The notes under the pieces were generated by a model. It worked only from the letters and a program-made list of their open reading frames with translations. It did no database searches and was not told the DNA's origin. A DNA stretch of 64,000 bases from Pseudo-nitzschia pungens (lineage: Eukaryota; Bacillariophyta; Bacillariophyceae; Bacillariales; Bacillariaceae): the NCBI GenBank assembly GCA_037355855.1, contig CM074764.1, forward strand, positions 1,674,001 to 1,738,000, given 5' to 3'. The position numbers and the translations under genes are program-made. Positions 26,793-37,680 of the stretch are shown here, piece by piece; position 1 is the first letter of the stretch; each line of letters begins with the position of its first letter.

Positions 26793-27617
26793 ATGCGCGT
26801 CTCAGCCCTTGTATTCCTTACCGTTTGCTCGTCGGTAGCGGCCTTTGCTCCGTCCGCCACTCCCGCTGCCAGCAGCACCCAATTGCAGGCCGAGAATGTC
26901 GGACGCCGCGAAGCCATGGGAGCCTTCGGTGCCGCCCTTGGAGCTGCCTTCTTGTTCCCTCAATCGAGCGAAGCCATTCAAAACCCCGCCCTCCAGACGT
27001 TCAAGGGAGCGAAGCCTACCAAGGGTCAGTTCATTCCTGGAAAGGGACTCCACGCCAACGAAGAATACGATCGCTTGATGGCTATCCAAAATCCCGCCCT
27101 TCAGACGTTCAAGGGAGCGAAGCCTACCAAGGGTCAGTTTATTCCTGGAAAGGGACTCCATGCCAACGAAGAATACGATCGCTTGATGGCCCTCGAAAAC
27201 CCTGCCCTCCAGACTTTCAAAGGACGCAAGCCTACAAAAGGAGCCTTCATCCCTGGAAAGGGACTCCACGCCAACGAAGAATACGATCGCTTGATGGCTA
27301 TCCAAAATCCCGCCCTTCAGACGTTCAAGGGAGCGAAGCCTACCAAGGGTCAGTTTATTCCTGGAAAGGGACTCCATGCCAACGAAGAATACGATCGCTT
27401 GATGGCCCTCGAAAACCCTGCCCTCCAGACTTTCAAAGGACGCAAGCCCACAAAGGGAGCCTTCATCCCTGGAAAGGGACTCCACGCCAATGAGGAATAC
27501 GATCGCTTGATGGCACTCGAAAATCCTGCCCTCCAGACTTTCAAGGGGCGCAAGCCCACAAAAGGAGCCTTTATTCCCGGAAAGGGACTCCATAACAGTG
27601 ACGAGTACATTGTTTGA
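26793..27617 (+). CDS. Thylakoid-lumen-targeted protein made of six 36-residue repeats
   Basis: The frame encodes 274 aa from the ATG at 26793. Residues 1-17 are a signal peptide followed by VAAF|APS, a textbook diatom plastid presequence. Residues ~38-60 (NVGRREAMGAFGAALGAAF ... SEA|IQ) form a twin-arginine-type lumen signal with an AxA-like cleavage site. The mature part is only six tandem repeats of 36 aa (108 bp) from 26976. Each reads NPALQTFKG-x-KP-TKG-x-F-IPGKGLHANEEYD, and the last is shortened. Two types alternate in the order A A B A B B: A has IQ...GAK...GQF, B has LE...GRK...GAF. Nearly all differences between units are synonymous or fall at those sites. I do not recognise the family; a lumenal photosystem-associated role is only a guess from targeting. 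Confidence 0.85.
   Translation: MRVSALVFLTVCSSVAAFAPSATPAASSTQLQAENVGRREAMGAFGAALGAAFLFPQSSEAIQNPALQTFKGAKPTKGQFIPGKGLHANEEYDRLMAIQNPALQTFKGAKPTKGQFIPGKGLHANEEYDRLMALENPALQTFKGRKPTKGAFIPGKGLHANEEYDRLMAIQNPALQTFKGAKPTKGQFIPGKGLHANEEYDRLMALENPALQTFKGRKPTKGAFIPGKGLHANEEYDRLMALENPALQTFKGRKPTKGAFIPGKGLHNSDEYIV
26976..27614 (+). repeat. Six tandem 108-bp coding repeats
   Basis: Units start at 26976, 27084, 27192, 27300, 27408 and 27516. Units 2-3 and 4-5 form nearly identical 216-bp pairs, indicating recent duplication or gene conversion. Confidence 0.9.
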
Positions 27618-30411
27618 ATTCCCTATTCCATGCTAGCATAAACCCTTGGACATAACTCGTTTTGAACACAACAATCAGAAGAAAAGGGATTGGGATTGTC
27701 GGACAGCTCGAAAGCACACCCTGGCTAAGCGAATGGAACAATCTGTTTTTCGTTTCTTCCCTTCGCACATCGTTACTGAATAGTTTTCCTTTCTCGCGGA
27801 AGCATAATAGTAATCCCATGATTTTGAATCACGGTGCAAGTAGTGATAGTTGTTGACACAATTTAATCCCAATGCAACAAAATGTATTTTTTCTGGGGGA
27901 AGGTTGGAATCAGATCGTTCCAATGAACTCAGCAATAACATTGGCATTGTAGACTCTCACAGGTAGACACAGGTACCCTTGATTCGAGTTCCATGACCAT
28001 ACCGGTCATCCGAGATGTTTCCTTACCGATGCTCCTACGATTCGAGATGCTGCCTTCTGTGCATCGATGTTCATCGATGTTGCGAAAGTGAATTTCGTCG
28101 AACCACCGAAAAGGTTCCGTACTATTATTATTATTTTTTCTCTTCGGTGAGACGAAACCTGTAGGCGACCTTGTCCCTCACGGGCAGTCCTAATTTCAAA
28201 TTGCTACAAGATTGCTCGAAACGCAATACTGTTATGGGTGAGAATAGGTGGAATGAATGGTGGCACGCTGAATGACAAGTCAAGAAGAAGAATTGAATTG
28301 ATTCCAGCATTAGTACTACTAAGGAAGTATGTGTCTTCCTTGTACTATGTAGTATGCATCAACCCCCTTTCTTCATGATCATTGGCATTGAATTTCCTCA
28401 TACCGCTTCATTCTGCAGTGTTCACATTGGTTTCATCAAGATTGCAATGGATTTTGATCTATTGTTCAGAACTGGAAAGGGAGCAGTATGAATTTTGGAG
28501 AGAATGCAAGCATCTATTTTCATGGTTGTCCAAAATTTGTTCTTTCCTTTGTGAAGAATTCAATATGGTGCTATGGGTGATGCTAAGTATGTTGCTAGGT
28601 CCCTTTCTAGGGATCTGTACCAGAGCTACGTATCTGAGCTCCTAGTAAGTGTATACAGGTTATTAAACAAGAATTTGCAAAGAAACAGGTTGCAAAGAAG
28701 CAGGTTGCTAATCATGTTGCTAATCATGGTGGTACTAATCATGGAGCTAAGCAGGGTGGCACTAATCATGGTGCTAATCAGGGTGCTACTACTTAGGGTG
28801 CTAATCAGGATGCTACTAATCATGGTGCTAATCATGGTGCTAATCATGGTGCTAATCAGGGTGCTAAGCAGGGTGCTAAGCAGGGTGCTACTAAGCAGGA
28901 AACAGCTTCTCAGGCTGCTACATCTAGTTCTACTAGTAGTGTGCTGGTATGGGTACTACAACCTGTAGTAGCCAGGGAATGTAGCTCCAGAGCAGATCCC
29001 CATGCCGGGACCCAGCACCACCAGGGGCCCAAGCACCCTGTTCAGCACCTCCCATAGCAATGTATTTGGCATCTTGTATCCCAGCATGGTACTTCTTTTG
29101 CTAGCAGGATATCATATAGCCAGACATCCCTACTACTCAAGAACCTACCATCCTGTTGAGCATCACCCATAGCACCGTAGCAAAGCACCAAAGTACTACT
29201 ACTACTAGTAGCAATGTTAATGTCTTTGCAAATAACAATAATAATGTGGAGGAGGTCCCTGAAATGATGGAAACGATCAATTCCAACAATTTTGAAATGT
29301 TAGGGACTACAGATTCCGTACGGTGCAAACCGTAGGCACCCACCCACCCCGGGAAGCTCAGCAAGCATGATGTTAGTGAAACAGAGAGTGCAAACTATTG
29401 CCCAGTTCCCATAACAGGATGATGTAAAAAGAACAAGGAGGACTTGGACGGTGTTTCATACCGTTACGGTGCGTACTACTACGAACTGGTAGTAGGCTTT
29501 TTCTCTCTGTTGATCATTCGATGCTGCACGGGTACGTATCATTATGTTGTGGTGTTGCGTCTGCTTTCATCTCAAAATGATATTATTCGAAACGAACAAT
29601 GACTGAGCGCGCCCATCTGACACAGATGGGTGATGGTCTTGGTGCGATTCGAAGCCATAAAAAAGAACGTTTCCCGAACCGAAACTCCGAGGAATGAATC
29701 ACTCCTTGCGCAAAAACGTTCCAAGACAAAATTGTTTGGTGGCGTGGGGTGTTTCGGTCGTTAAGTAACGCTTTTGAGACATTAGAATACTCCCTAAGTA
29801 GCCATTCGAAACCGCGTGAAGTAGCTCGGTCGGCGCATTGTGATGGCGTCGGAATCTTTCTTTGTCCGGCTTGGACAAAAGAGACATCAAACTACGAAGT
29901 ACGTAATAAACAATAACAAATTTTGTTTTCGCTCCATAAATCGTCTCATCTCTTACATGCCAGACAGGAGAACAAGACTTAAAAGCAGTGACTACGAGCT
30001 GGCCTATTTTGAAAGCATGAACATTAGGCGCAAAAAATGAATGATAATAAATACTGTATATCTTACGTCAACGACAGGTACGAGTTACTGCTGTATACAG
30101 TACGGGTAAAATCATCTCGTATTTTCTTTTTGTTGCGTCACATCGGTGAACCAAACATTGCCCAACAATCCAATCATCAATCAATCATTCCTCACTGCCA
30201 TCAGAACTCGTGATATCCTTATCGTACCGTACCGCATATCGTTCGTGGACGACTTAGCTCCCAACGCAGACAGTGTCACAAAGTACTCTGAGTAATAGTT
30301 CGTGCACATACCGAGCTTTCTACGCAATACAACACGACACGACACGACACGACACAAGGCGACGCGACGCAACACGTTCCGAAAAAGCACGGCACCAGCA
30401 ACCGAAACGCA
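27618..30411. other. Long intergenic region with a degenerate repeat block
   Basis: No intact gene is seen. A GCTAATCATGGT-type repeat block lies at 28677-28900. Coding-like fragments flank it. An ACACGAC simple repeat lies at 30320-30360. Confidence 0.55.
28677..28900 (+). pseudogene. Degenerate Asn/Gly/His repeat coding block
   Basis: Read in one frame the block gives AKKQVAKKQVANHVANHGG, then repeating GANHGANQGA-type units, a TAG stop, and a further run of GANHGANQGAKQ. The underlying DNA is a loose tandem array of GGTGCTAATCA(T/G) units of 9-12 bp. A short frame just upstream (28573-28645) may be a former exon. This looks like a broken repeat-protein gene; no function is recognised. Confidence 0.35.
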
Positions 30412-32187
30412 ATGTCCACCCCCGAAGAGACTCCCGTCGACACTCCGACGGCAACTCCCGGGGAAGCCGCCGCGGAAGCTCCCACTGAAACTCCGGAAGC
30501 TCCGGCTCCGGCTCCAGCCGCCGAACCCGAATCCTCTCCATCGCCGCCGCCAACCCTTCCCGCCGAAGAGACCGCGGCCGATGCCGAATCCCCCATGCCC
30601 GCGCTTGTCGATGACATGGACGACGAGACCTCCAAGGCCGCCGAAAGCAAAGCGGGGGACAAAGAAACAGAGTCACCCGCCGCCCCCACCACTGCCGAGG
30701 AAGACGACGCACCAAAGGATGTCGACGTAGAGGCCTCACCCGCAGGGGAGGAAGACGCGGGAGCGACGTCCGACGCCAAGGGCTCGTCGGCGGAAGCGGA
30801 AGATGCCGAATCCAAGGCCGAATCCAAGACCGTCGGGGAGGATCCCGCTGCCGCTGGTGCTGCTGCGGAGGACGAAGAAGAACCCAAGAAAAAGACTTTT
30901 TTCGAAAAATTCTCCGCCTTTTACTGGCAAAACGAGTTTCTCGCCCTCATCCTCCTTGTCATTTTGTTGGCCAAGGCCTATCCTCCTCTCGGAGCCAAGT
31001 ATCTGGCACCCAAGATCACGGCGACATGGATCGCTGTCATGTTCATCTTCTTGCTGGCCGGTCTCGGACTCAAGACCGAAGAGTTCACCAAGGCCTTCCA
31101 GCGGTGCTTTTTCAATTCCTTTGTGCAGGTCTTCAACTTTGGTGTAGACTCGGCCATTGTGTTTGGATTCAGCCGGCTCTTGCTGCACTACAACGTCATC
31201 ATCGAGGGTCTGGCCGACGGTATGGTCATCGCGTCCTGTCTGCCCCTCACCATCAACATGTGCATCGTCCTGACCGTGGCGTCGGGAGGAGACGAGGGTT
31301 CCGCCATTATCAACTGCGCCTTTGGAAACCTGTTTGGTGTCATCATGAGTCCGATCCTCATCATGGGATACATTGGTGCCAAGGGAAACGTCGCCTTCAT
31401 GAAGGTCTTTACCAAGCTCGCCATTCGCGTACTCCTGCCGATCGCCATCGGACAGGGCCTCAAGTGGGGAGTCCCGGTTGTCAACGACTTTGTCAAGAAA
31501 TACAAGCCGTACTTCAAAAAGCTCCAGATGTATTCGCTCGTCTACATTGTCTACACGGTCTTTTGCAAGACCTTTAGCGCCGAAGACCAGAACATTCCGA
31601 TCAAGGACATCTTCCTGATGATCCTCTTCATCTTTATTCTGCTCATCTTACTCATGTTCCTGGCCTGGTACTCGCTCCGCCTGTTCTTTGCCAAGGAACA
31701 CAAGCTGCGTGTCATGGGATTGTACGGGTGCACCCACAAAACGGTGGCCATGGGAATTCCCCTCATCAATGCTATCTACGAGGGGAACCCCAACATTGCC
31801 CTTTACACCCTGCCCCTGTTGATCTGGCACCCGATGCAGCTCATTGTCGGTACCTTCCTTTCGCCCCGCCTCGCAGCGTGGATCGAAGACAACGTGCCTC
31901 CCGAGGAGGACGAAGCAGAGGAAAAGGTCGTCGAGGATGAGGAAGAAGTCGTCAAGGTGCTCGAGGTCGGAGCGAACGGAGCTGACCCCAAGGAAGTCGA
32001 CGTGGAACAGGGAAGCGCCGAAGAGGAGGAAGCCGCCAAGGAGGATGGCGAGGCCGAGGCCGAGGCCCCCTCCACGATTGAGCAGGCGTCCCCCGACGGC
32101 GACGAAATCTTCGGAGACGACGCTCCCGATGCCGCTGCCGATGACGATGCCCTCGCAACCGGAAAGAGTGTCGAGGTCGAGATCTAG
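30412..32187 (+). CDS. SLC10A7-like (bile acid:sodium symporter family) transporter
   Basis: A single exon encodes 591 aa. Residues 1-160 are acidic, Pro/Ala/Glu-rich and probably disordered. Residues ~165-490 hold about ten hydrophobic helices of the SBF fold. These include FYWQNEFLALILLVILLAKAYP, a VMFIFLLAGLGLKTEEF turn, ASCLPLTINMCIVLT (the pseudo-symmetric crossing helix), FGNLFGVIMSPILI, and GCTHKTVAMGIPLINAIYEG near the end. This pattern is that of SLC10A7/YfeH-type proteins rather than classic bile-acid carriers. Human SLC10A7 influences Golgi/ER calcium handling; the substrate here is unknown. The C-terminal ~90 residues are again acidic. Strong C/G third-base preference suggests high expression. 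Confidence 0.88.
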   Translation: MSTPEETPVDTPTATPGEAAAEAPTETPEAPAPAPAAEPESSPSPPPTLPAEETAADAESPMPALVDDMDDETSKAAESKAGDKETESPAAPTTAEEDDAPKDVDVEASPAGEEDAGATSDAKGSSAEAEDAESKAESKTVGEDPAAAGAAAEDEEEPKKKTFFEKFSAFYWQNEFLALILLVILLAKAYPPLGAKYLAPKITATWIAVMFIFLLAGLGLKTEEFTKAFQRCFFNSFVQVFNFGVDSAIVFGFSRLLLHYNVIIEGLADGMVIASCLPLTINMCIVLTVASGGDEGSAIINCAFGNLFGVIMSPILIMGYIGAKGNVAFMKVFTKLAIRVLLPIAIGQGLKWGVPVVNDFVKKYKPYFKKLQMYSLVYIVYTVFCKTFSAEDQNIPIKDIFLMILFIFILLILLMFLAWYSLRLFFAKEHKLRVMGLYGCTHKTVAMGIPLINAIYEGNPNIALYTLPLLIWHPMQLIVGTFLSPRLAAWIEDNVPPEEDEAEEKVVEDEEEVVKVLEVGANGADPKEVDVEQGSAEEEEAAKEDGEAEAEAPSTIEQASPDGDEIFGDDAPDAAADDDALATGKSVEVEI

Positions 32188-32343
32188 AGGGGAACTGTTG
32201 ATTTTGAAGGAATCGAATCCAGACGACGATCTCCCAACGAACCCAACCCAACCCAACCCAACCGAACCAAGAAGAAATTATGTGGTCCGACGCCCGACCA
32301 TGCGATGCGATGCGATGCTTTGCGCACCGCATAGCATGGTATT

Positions 32344-33642
32344 CGGCGCAACGTATCTACCGCATTGTTTCAAAACCAATATTATTTTTGTGATATCGAG
32401 CGAACGAAACATCGAGTTTCCATTATTTCATTCCATTTCATTCCATTCCTTGTGTCCCCGCCCCAAACAAAAACTGCAAAGGAGCGAGAGCGTGCCTGAT
32501 TGCCTTCCCAGTACTCCACATGCACGTGCTGCTCCCAGCTCGCAACCACTCGAATCGATGTAACGTTTCAAGCTACGGTATGCAATGCAACCCATGCACC
32601 CGGATCATGGTTCTCGAATTTTTGTCGTGCCCCTATCATTCTTTGTGTATAAAACAATTCTAAGGACAACTTTATGTGTTTCAGTCAGTTGCGAATTGAA
32701 ATTCTATTTTAATTACCACTATTTATTATTATTATTATTGACGAATTTCAATTATCATACAGTATAGTACACGTACTACGTATTTCAAAATACGGTATGG
32801 TTGGTTTCTATTCGTCCGCAAAGTAAGTCAAAGTTTGACTTACTTCGCGGTATCACACCCCACCCCACCCCACCCCACCAAGACCGCTATGATTTTTTGC
32901 GTTTCGGCGCATTCCGTGGTGGCAGAGCATCACGCAAGTGATTTCGAGGACGGCTCGGTTTCCCAATGCCATTGACAATTGCATATCATCCCATCCCATC
33001 CATCTCATTGCATTCTAAGTCATAATCATTGTCTATTGTTTTTTGTCTATTGTCTATTTCCATTCCCGAGTCGCACCTGCACGACCCTCCCCCCTCCCCC
33101 GTCGAGGTTGTGTCCGATGCGGAGTGGATCGCCGAGGTACAGTCTGTCAAAGAGGCCCGTGCCCCGAATCATTGGCAATTAATTGTACGGGTCAGAAGGA
33201 GTCGTCGTCGTTGTCGTTAACCCTGTCGTTGTCGTTGTCACTGTTCTGGCCGATCTCGTGTTTGCTCCGGCGCCTTCCTTCCCGCAAAACACGACTCGCC
33301 GCCGTTTCCCAAGGACACCGGTTTCGGTTTTGGTCTTGGTTTCCGGCGCGACGTATGCAATCTCGCGGAGGCTTCCCGAGACTCTCACCCGCCACCGCCG
33401 AGGATCCCGGCAGCTAGCCAATCAATGGTGGCGAGGGACTCCGATGCCGATGCCGACGCCGACGCCGCGCTGCCACTACCGGGACGCATTCGTCGGAAAA
33501 GGACCGAGACTTGTTTTGTCGCAGCGGTCCGAGTCGGGAAACAGGGGAATCCTCCGATCGATCCCGGCTCCTCCGGGACGAGATTGCGGGTGCGGTACGC
33601 CGGAGCCCAGGCTCGTGGAAGTTGTCATGGAAGTTCTTGTTC

Positions 33643-33677
<35 letters not shown>

Positions 33678-34225
33678 GCTGTTGTTCTTGTGGTTCCCAT
33701 TTCCATCCCAACGATGGAGTAAGATTATTCATTGTTCATTCGGTGAGGCTTTCGATCTCGGTCCGCTCCTCGTCCGAATGCGCCCCCGTCCGCTTCGTAA
33801 CTTACTTCGTACCGGTACGGGAAGTTACGGTACGGGTAACCTTACTTCTACTTCGCAGAATACTGTAGTAGAAGTACCACGTAAGGTTACTTCGTAGTAA
33901 GGTTACTACAAAATGTACGTAATTACTCGTTGGTCGAGCCGGTGCTCAGTTGAGGTGAATGGTTGATAGAGTTTGTTTTGGCGCGCGCCAGCCATGCTCA
34001 ATGCTTTTCAAACTGCCAAATCAGAAAACGCGGTGAACTGAAAACCAACAACGGAAATTATCATCGCAAATAGCAAACATACTAAGGTTTACCTTTTAAG
34101 GTTAACCACTTGTACGAGTAAGACTTTACAAGTAACGTAATTACTTGTAGTCGTGAAACCTTACTTGTATGCAAGGAGCGAAGCAAGGCACCAATCGGAA
34201 GCAACCAATACGTACCCAATGTCGG
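32344..34225. repeat. Direct duplication, copy 1 (1882 bp)
   Basis: This copy is essentially identical to 34892-36770. It starts with CGGCGCAACG 157 bases after the SLC10A7-like stop and ends with CCAATGTCGG. It includes CCCCA repeats, a GTT microsatellite near 33643-33690, and TAC/GTA words near its 3' end. Open frames inside (for example 33183-33722) are repeat-driven and not convincing genes. Confidence 0.95.
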
Positions 34226-34891
34226 AATTTTCACGTTTTCGCGCGCAGCGCGACGTTTTCACGCCGGCGTAGCCGGCGTTTCTCACGGGAAAATTCCAGG
34301 TTTCACGGAACCAGTGAAAACGGGATTCACTAAGAGAGATTCCCCAAGTTCCCTGGAGGTGCATTTCAATTTTCAGATGAAATTCCTCTGAACCCCTTCA
34401 TTTTTCGAGCGAGGTCGCGATACTTAAGTAAAAATGTCAAAAAGTATCAGCGATTTTCAGTACTTACACATATCAATTTGATATAGGTGCAATAAGTAAA
34501 ACAGTAACTATCAGCGATTTTGAGTACTTACACACATGCAAGCTAAGTATCACTATATAGGTGCACTAAGTAAAACGTTTAAATCTAAGCACCAAAAACA
34601 AAGCCGCTTTTGAAAAACAAAGTCTTGTTTCATAAATCAGAATCAGCAAAGAACCGAAACGAATCGAACGCTCCGAATCGAACGCTTCAAATCGAACACT
34701 GTTTGATTCAAACAAATCCATCACCAACCGACGAACGCTGTTTGATTCAAACGACGAACGCTGTTTGATTCAAACGACGAACGCTGTTTGATTCAAACAA
34801 ATCCATCGACCGACAAACCGAAACGAATCGAACGCTGTTTGCTTCATTCAAACAAATCCATCGACCAACTGCTGTTTGATTCAAACCAATC
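34226..34891. other. Spacer between the two duplicated copies
   Basis: The spacer opens with a structured GC-rich palindromic patch (34224-34300). Two imperfect repeats of ATCAGCGATTTT-GAGTACTTACAC follow (34443-34570). Tandem GACGAACGCTGTTTGATTCAAAC units lie at about 34670-34890. No gene is seen. Confidence 0.7.
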
Positions 34892-36190
34892 CGGCGCAAC
34901 GTATCTACCGCATTGTTTCAAAACCAATATTATTTTTGTGATATCGAGCGAACGAAACATCGAGTTTCCATTATTTCATTCCATTTCATTCCATTCCTTG
35001 TGTCCCCGCCCCAAACAAAAACTGCAAAGGAGCGAGAGCGTGCCTGATTGCCTTCCCAGTACTCCACATGCACGTGCTGCTCCCAGCTCGCAACCACTCG
35101 AATCGATGTAACGTTTCAAGCTACGGTATGCAATGCAACCCATGCACCCGGATCATGGTTCTCGAATTTTTGTCGTGCCCCTATCATTCTTTGTGTATAA
35201 AACAATTCTAAGGACAACTTTATGTGTTTCAGTCAGTTGCGAATTGAAATTCTATTTTAATTACCACTATTTATTATTATTATTATTGACGAATTTCAAT
35301 TATCATACAGTATAGTACACGTACTACGTATTTCAAAATACGGTATGGTTGGTTTCTATTCGTCCGCAAAGTAAGTCAAAGTTTGACTTACTTCGCGGTA
35401 TCACACCCCACCCCACCCCACCCCACCAAGACCGCTATGATTTTTTGCGTTTCGGCGCATTCCGTGGTGGCAGAGCATCACGCAAGTGATTTCGAGGACG
35501 GCTCGGTTTCCCAATGCCATTGACAATTGCATATCATCCCATCCCATCCATCTCATTGCATTCTAAGTCATAATCATTGTCTATTGTTTTTTGTCTATTG
35601 TCTATTTCCATTCCCGAGTCGCACCTGCACGACCCTCCCCCCTCCCCCGTCGAGGTTGTGTCCGATGCGGAGTGGATCGCCGAGGTACAGTCTGTCAAAG
35701 AGGCCCGTGCCCCGAATCATTGGCAATTAATTGTACGGGTCAGAAGGAGTCGTCGTCGTTGTCGTTAACCCTGTCGTTGTCGTTGTCACTGTTCTGGCCG
35801 ATCTCGTGTTTGCTCCGGCGCCTTCCTTCCCGCAAAACACGACTCGCCGCCGTTTCCCAAGGACACCGGTTTCGGTTTTGGTCTTGGTTTCCGGCGCGAC
35901 GTATGCAATCTCGCGGAGGCTTCCCGAGACTCTCACCCGCCACCGCCGAGGATCCCGGCAGCTAGCCAATCAATGGTGGCGAGGGACTCCGATGCCGATG
36001 CCGACGCCGACGCCGCGCTGCCACTACCGGGACGCATTCGTCGGAAAAGGACCGAGACTTGTTTTGTCGCAGCGGTCCGAGTCGGGAAACAGGGGAATCC
36101 TCCGATCGATCCCGGCTCCTCCGGGACGAGATTGCGGGTGCGGTACGCCGGAGCCCAGGCTCGTGGAAGTTGTCATGGAAGTTCTTGTTC

Positions 36191-36222
<32 letters not shown>

Positions 36223-36770
36223 GCTGTTGTTCTTGTGGTTCCCATTTCCATCCCAACGATGGAGTAAGATTATTCATTGTTCATTCGGTGAGGCTTTCGA
36301 TCTCGGTCCGCTCCTCGTCCGAATGCGCCCCCGTCCGCTTCGTAACTTACTTCGTACCGGTACGGGAAGTTACGGTACGGGTAACCTTACTTCTACTTCG
36401 CAGAATACTGTAGTAGAAGTACCACGTAAGGTTACTTCGTAGTAAGGTTACTACAAAATGTACGTAATTACTCGTTGGTCGAGCCGGTGCTCAGTTGAGG
36501 TGAATGGTTGATAGAGTTTGTTTTGGCGCGCGCCAGCCATGCTCAATGCTTTTCAAACTGCCAAATCAGAAAACGCGGTGAACTGAAAACCAACAACGGA
36601 AATTATCATCGCAAATAGCAAACATACTAAGGTTTACCTTTTAAGGTTAACCACTTGTACGAGTAAGACTTTACAAGTAACGTAATTACTTGTAGTCGTG
36701 AAACCTTACTTGTATGCAAGGAGCGAAGCAAGGCACCAATCGGAAGCAACCAATACGTACCCAATGTCGG
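34892..36770. repeat. Direct duplication, copy 2 (1879 bp)
   Basis: The offset to copy 1 is 2548 bases before the GTT microsatellite and 2545 after it, so the copies differ by one GTT unit. The matching stops abruptly at 36770, about 290 bases before the start codon of the next gene. Confidence 0.95.
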
Positions 36771-37057
36771 TAGAAGCCAGCATTGCGAAGCAGGCCCAGA
36801 AAGTTATTGCAGTACCGGTACCAGTATTCGTACCGTAACCAAAGCGACGCAGAGTAAGGGAAAGGAACAAAATACGGACAGGGCCAAACCGTCGGAGCCG
36901 GATCATCATCATCATCATCGTCATCGTCTTCATCATCATCTCGTATTGCCGTGCCGAGTCGAGTCGAGTCGAATCGAATTATCGAACCGAGTCCAATCAA
37001 ATCAAATCAAATCAAATCAAGTCAAGTCAAGCCAGATTTGGTCACGCGAAACGGATC

Positions 37058-37601
37058 ATGACAGCTGATGCTTCGTTGTCGTTGCTGTCTCCGTCGTTGT
37101 CTTCGTGTTCGTCTTCGTGTTCGTCTTCGTCATCGCCTCCCCCTCACCAGACTGCGAAACTCGCAGCGGGCAACGAAATCGAAAACGCAAACGAAAACGA
37201 AGCAATCGTGCCACCGGTTGCGAGAAGGCGATCGCCCCGAAAACGAAAGTCGAGCCTGCGGGTCGTGGAAAACGTCCAACGCAGCTGGAAGACGAAGCCA
37301 AACAAGACGGCGATGAAGAGCGCCTCGCTCGAGAGTCCGGAAAAGAAAAACGATCGATTCGATCCGGCGGCGACGAAATCGGACGGAACCGGTGACTCGG
37401 AGTTCCGAGAGAAGGAAAACGAAATCGAAATCGAAGCCGAAATCGAAACCGAAAACGCAACGCTCGATGCGTCCTTCTCGTCGCCGCTCTCGTCGTCGTT
37501 GCCTGTGTCGTCGTCCACCGAATCCCGCGTCGATGCCGAGAAGGATCGGGAACAAGAGACGGCAACGGAAAAAGCAAGCGGAACGATGGGCACCAGCAAC
37601 A

Positions 37602-37680
<79 letters not shown>

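Noticed and set aside
26802..27593. 263-aa minus-strand frame opposite the repeat protein
   Set aside because: It is a mirror of the 108-bp repeat; the plus strand has the presequence and stop in place.
26976..27614. CRISPR array
   Set aside because: The regular repeats are contiguous coding units without spacers in a eukaryotic gene.
33183..33868. Overlapping open frames in both duplicated copies as genes
   Set aside because: They depend on GTT and GTC repeats, occur in several frames and both strands, and show no domain.
32344..36770. LTR retrotransposon (two 1.88 kb LTRs around a short interior)
   Set aside because: Ends are CGGCG...GTCGG, not TG...CA. There is no primer-binding site, polypurine tract or pol fragment in the 666-bp interior, and no target duplication was seen.
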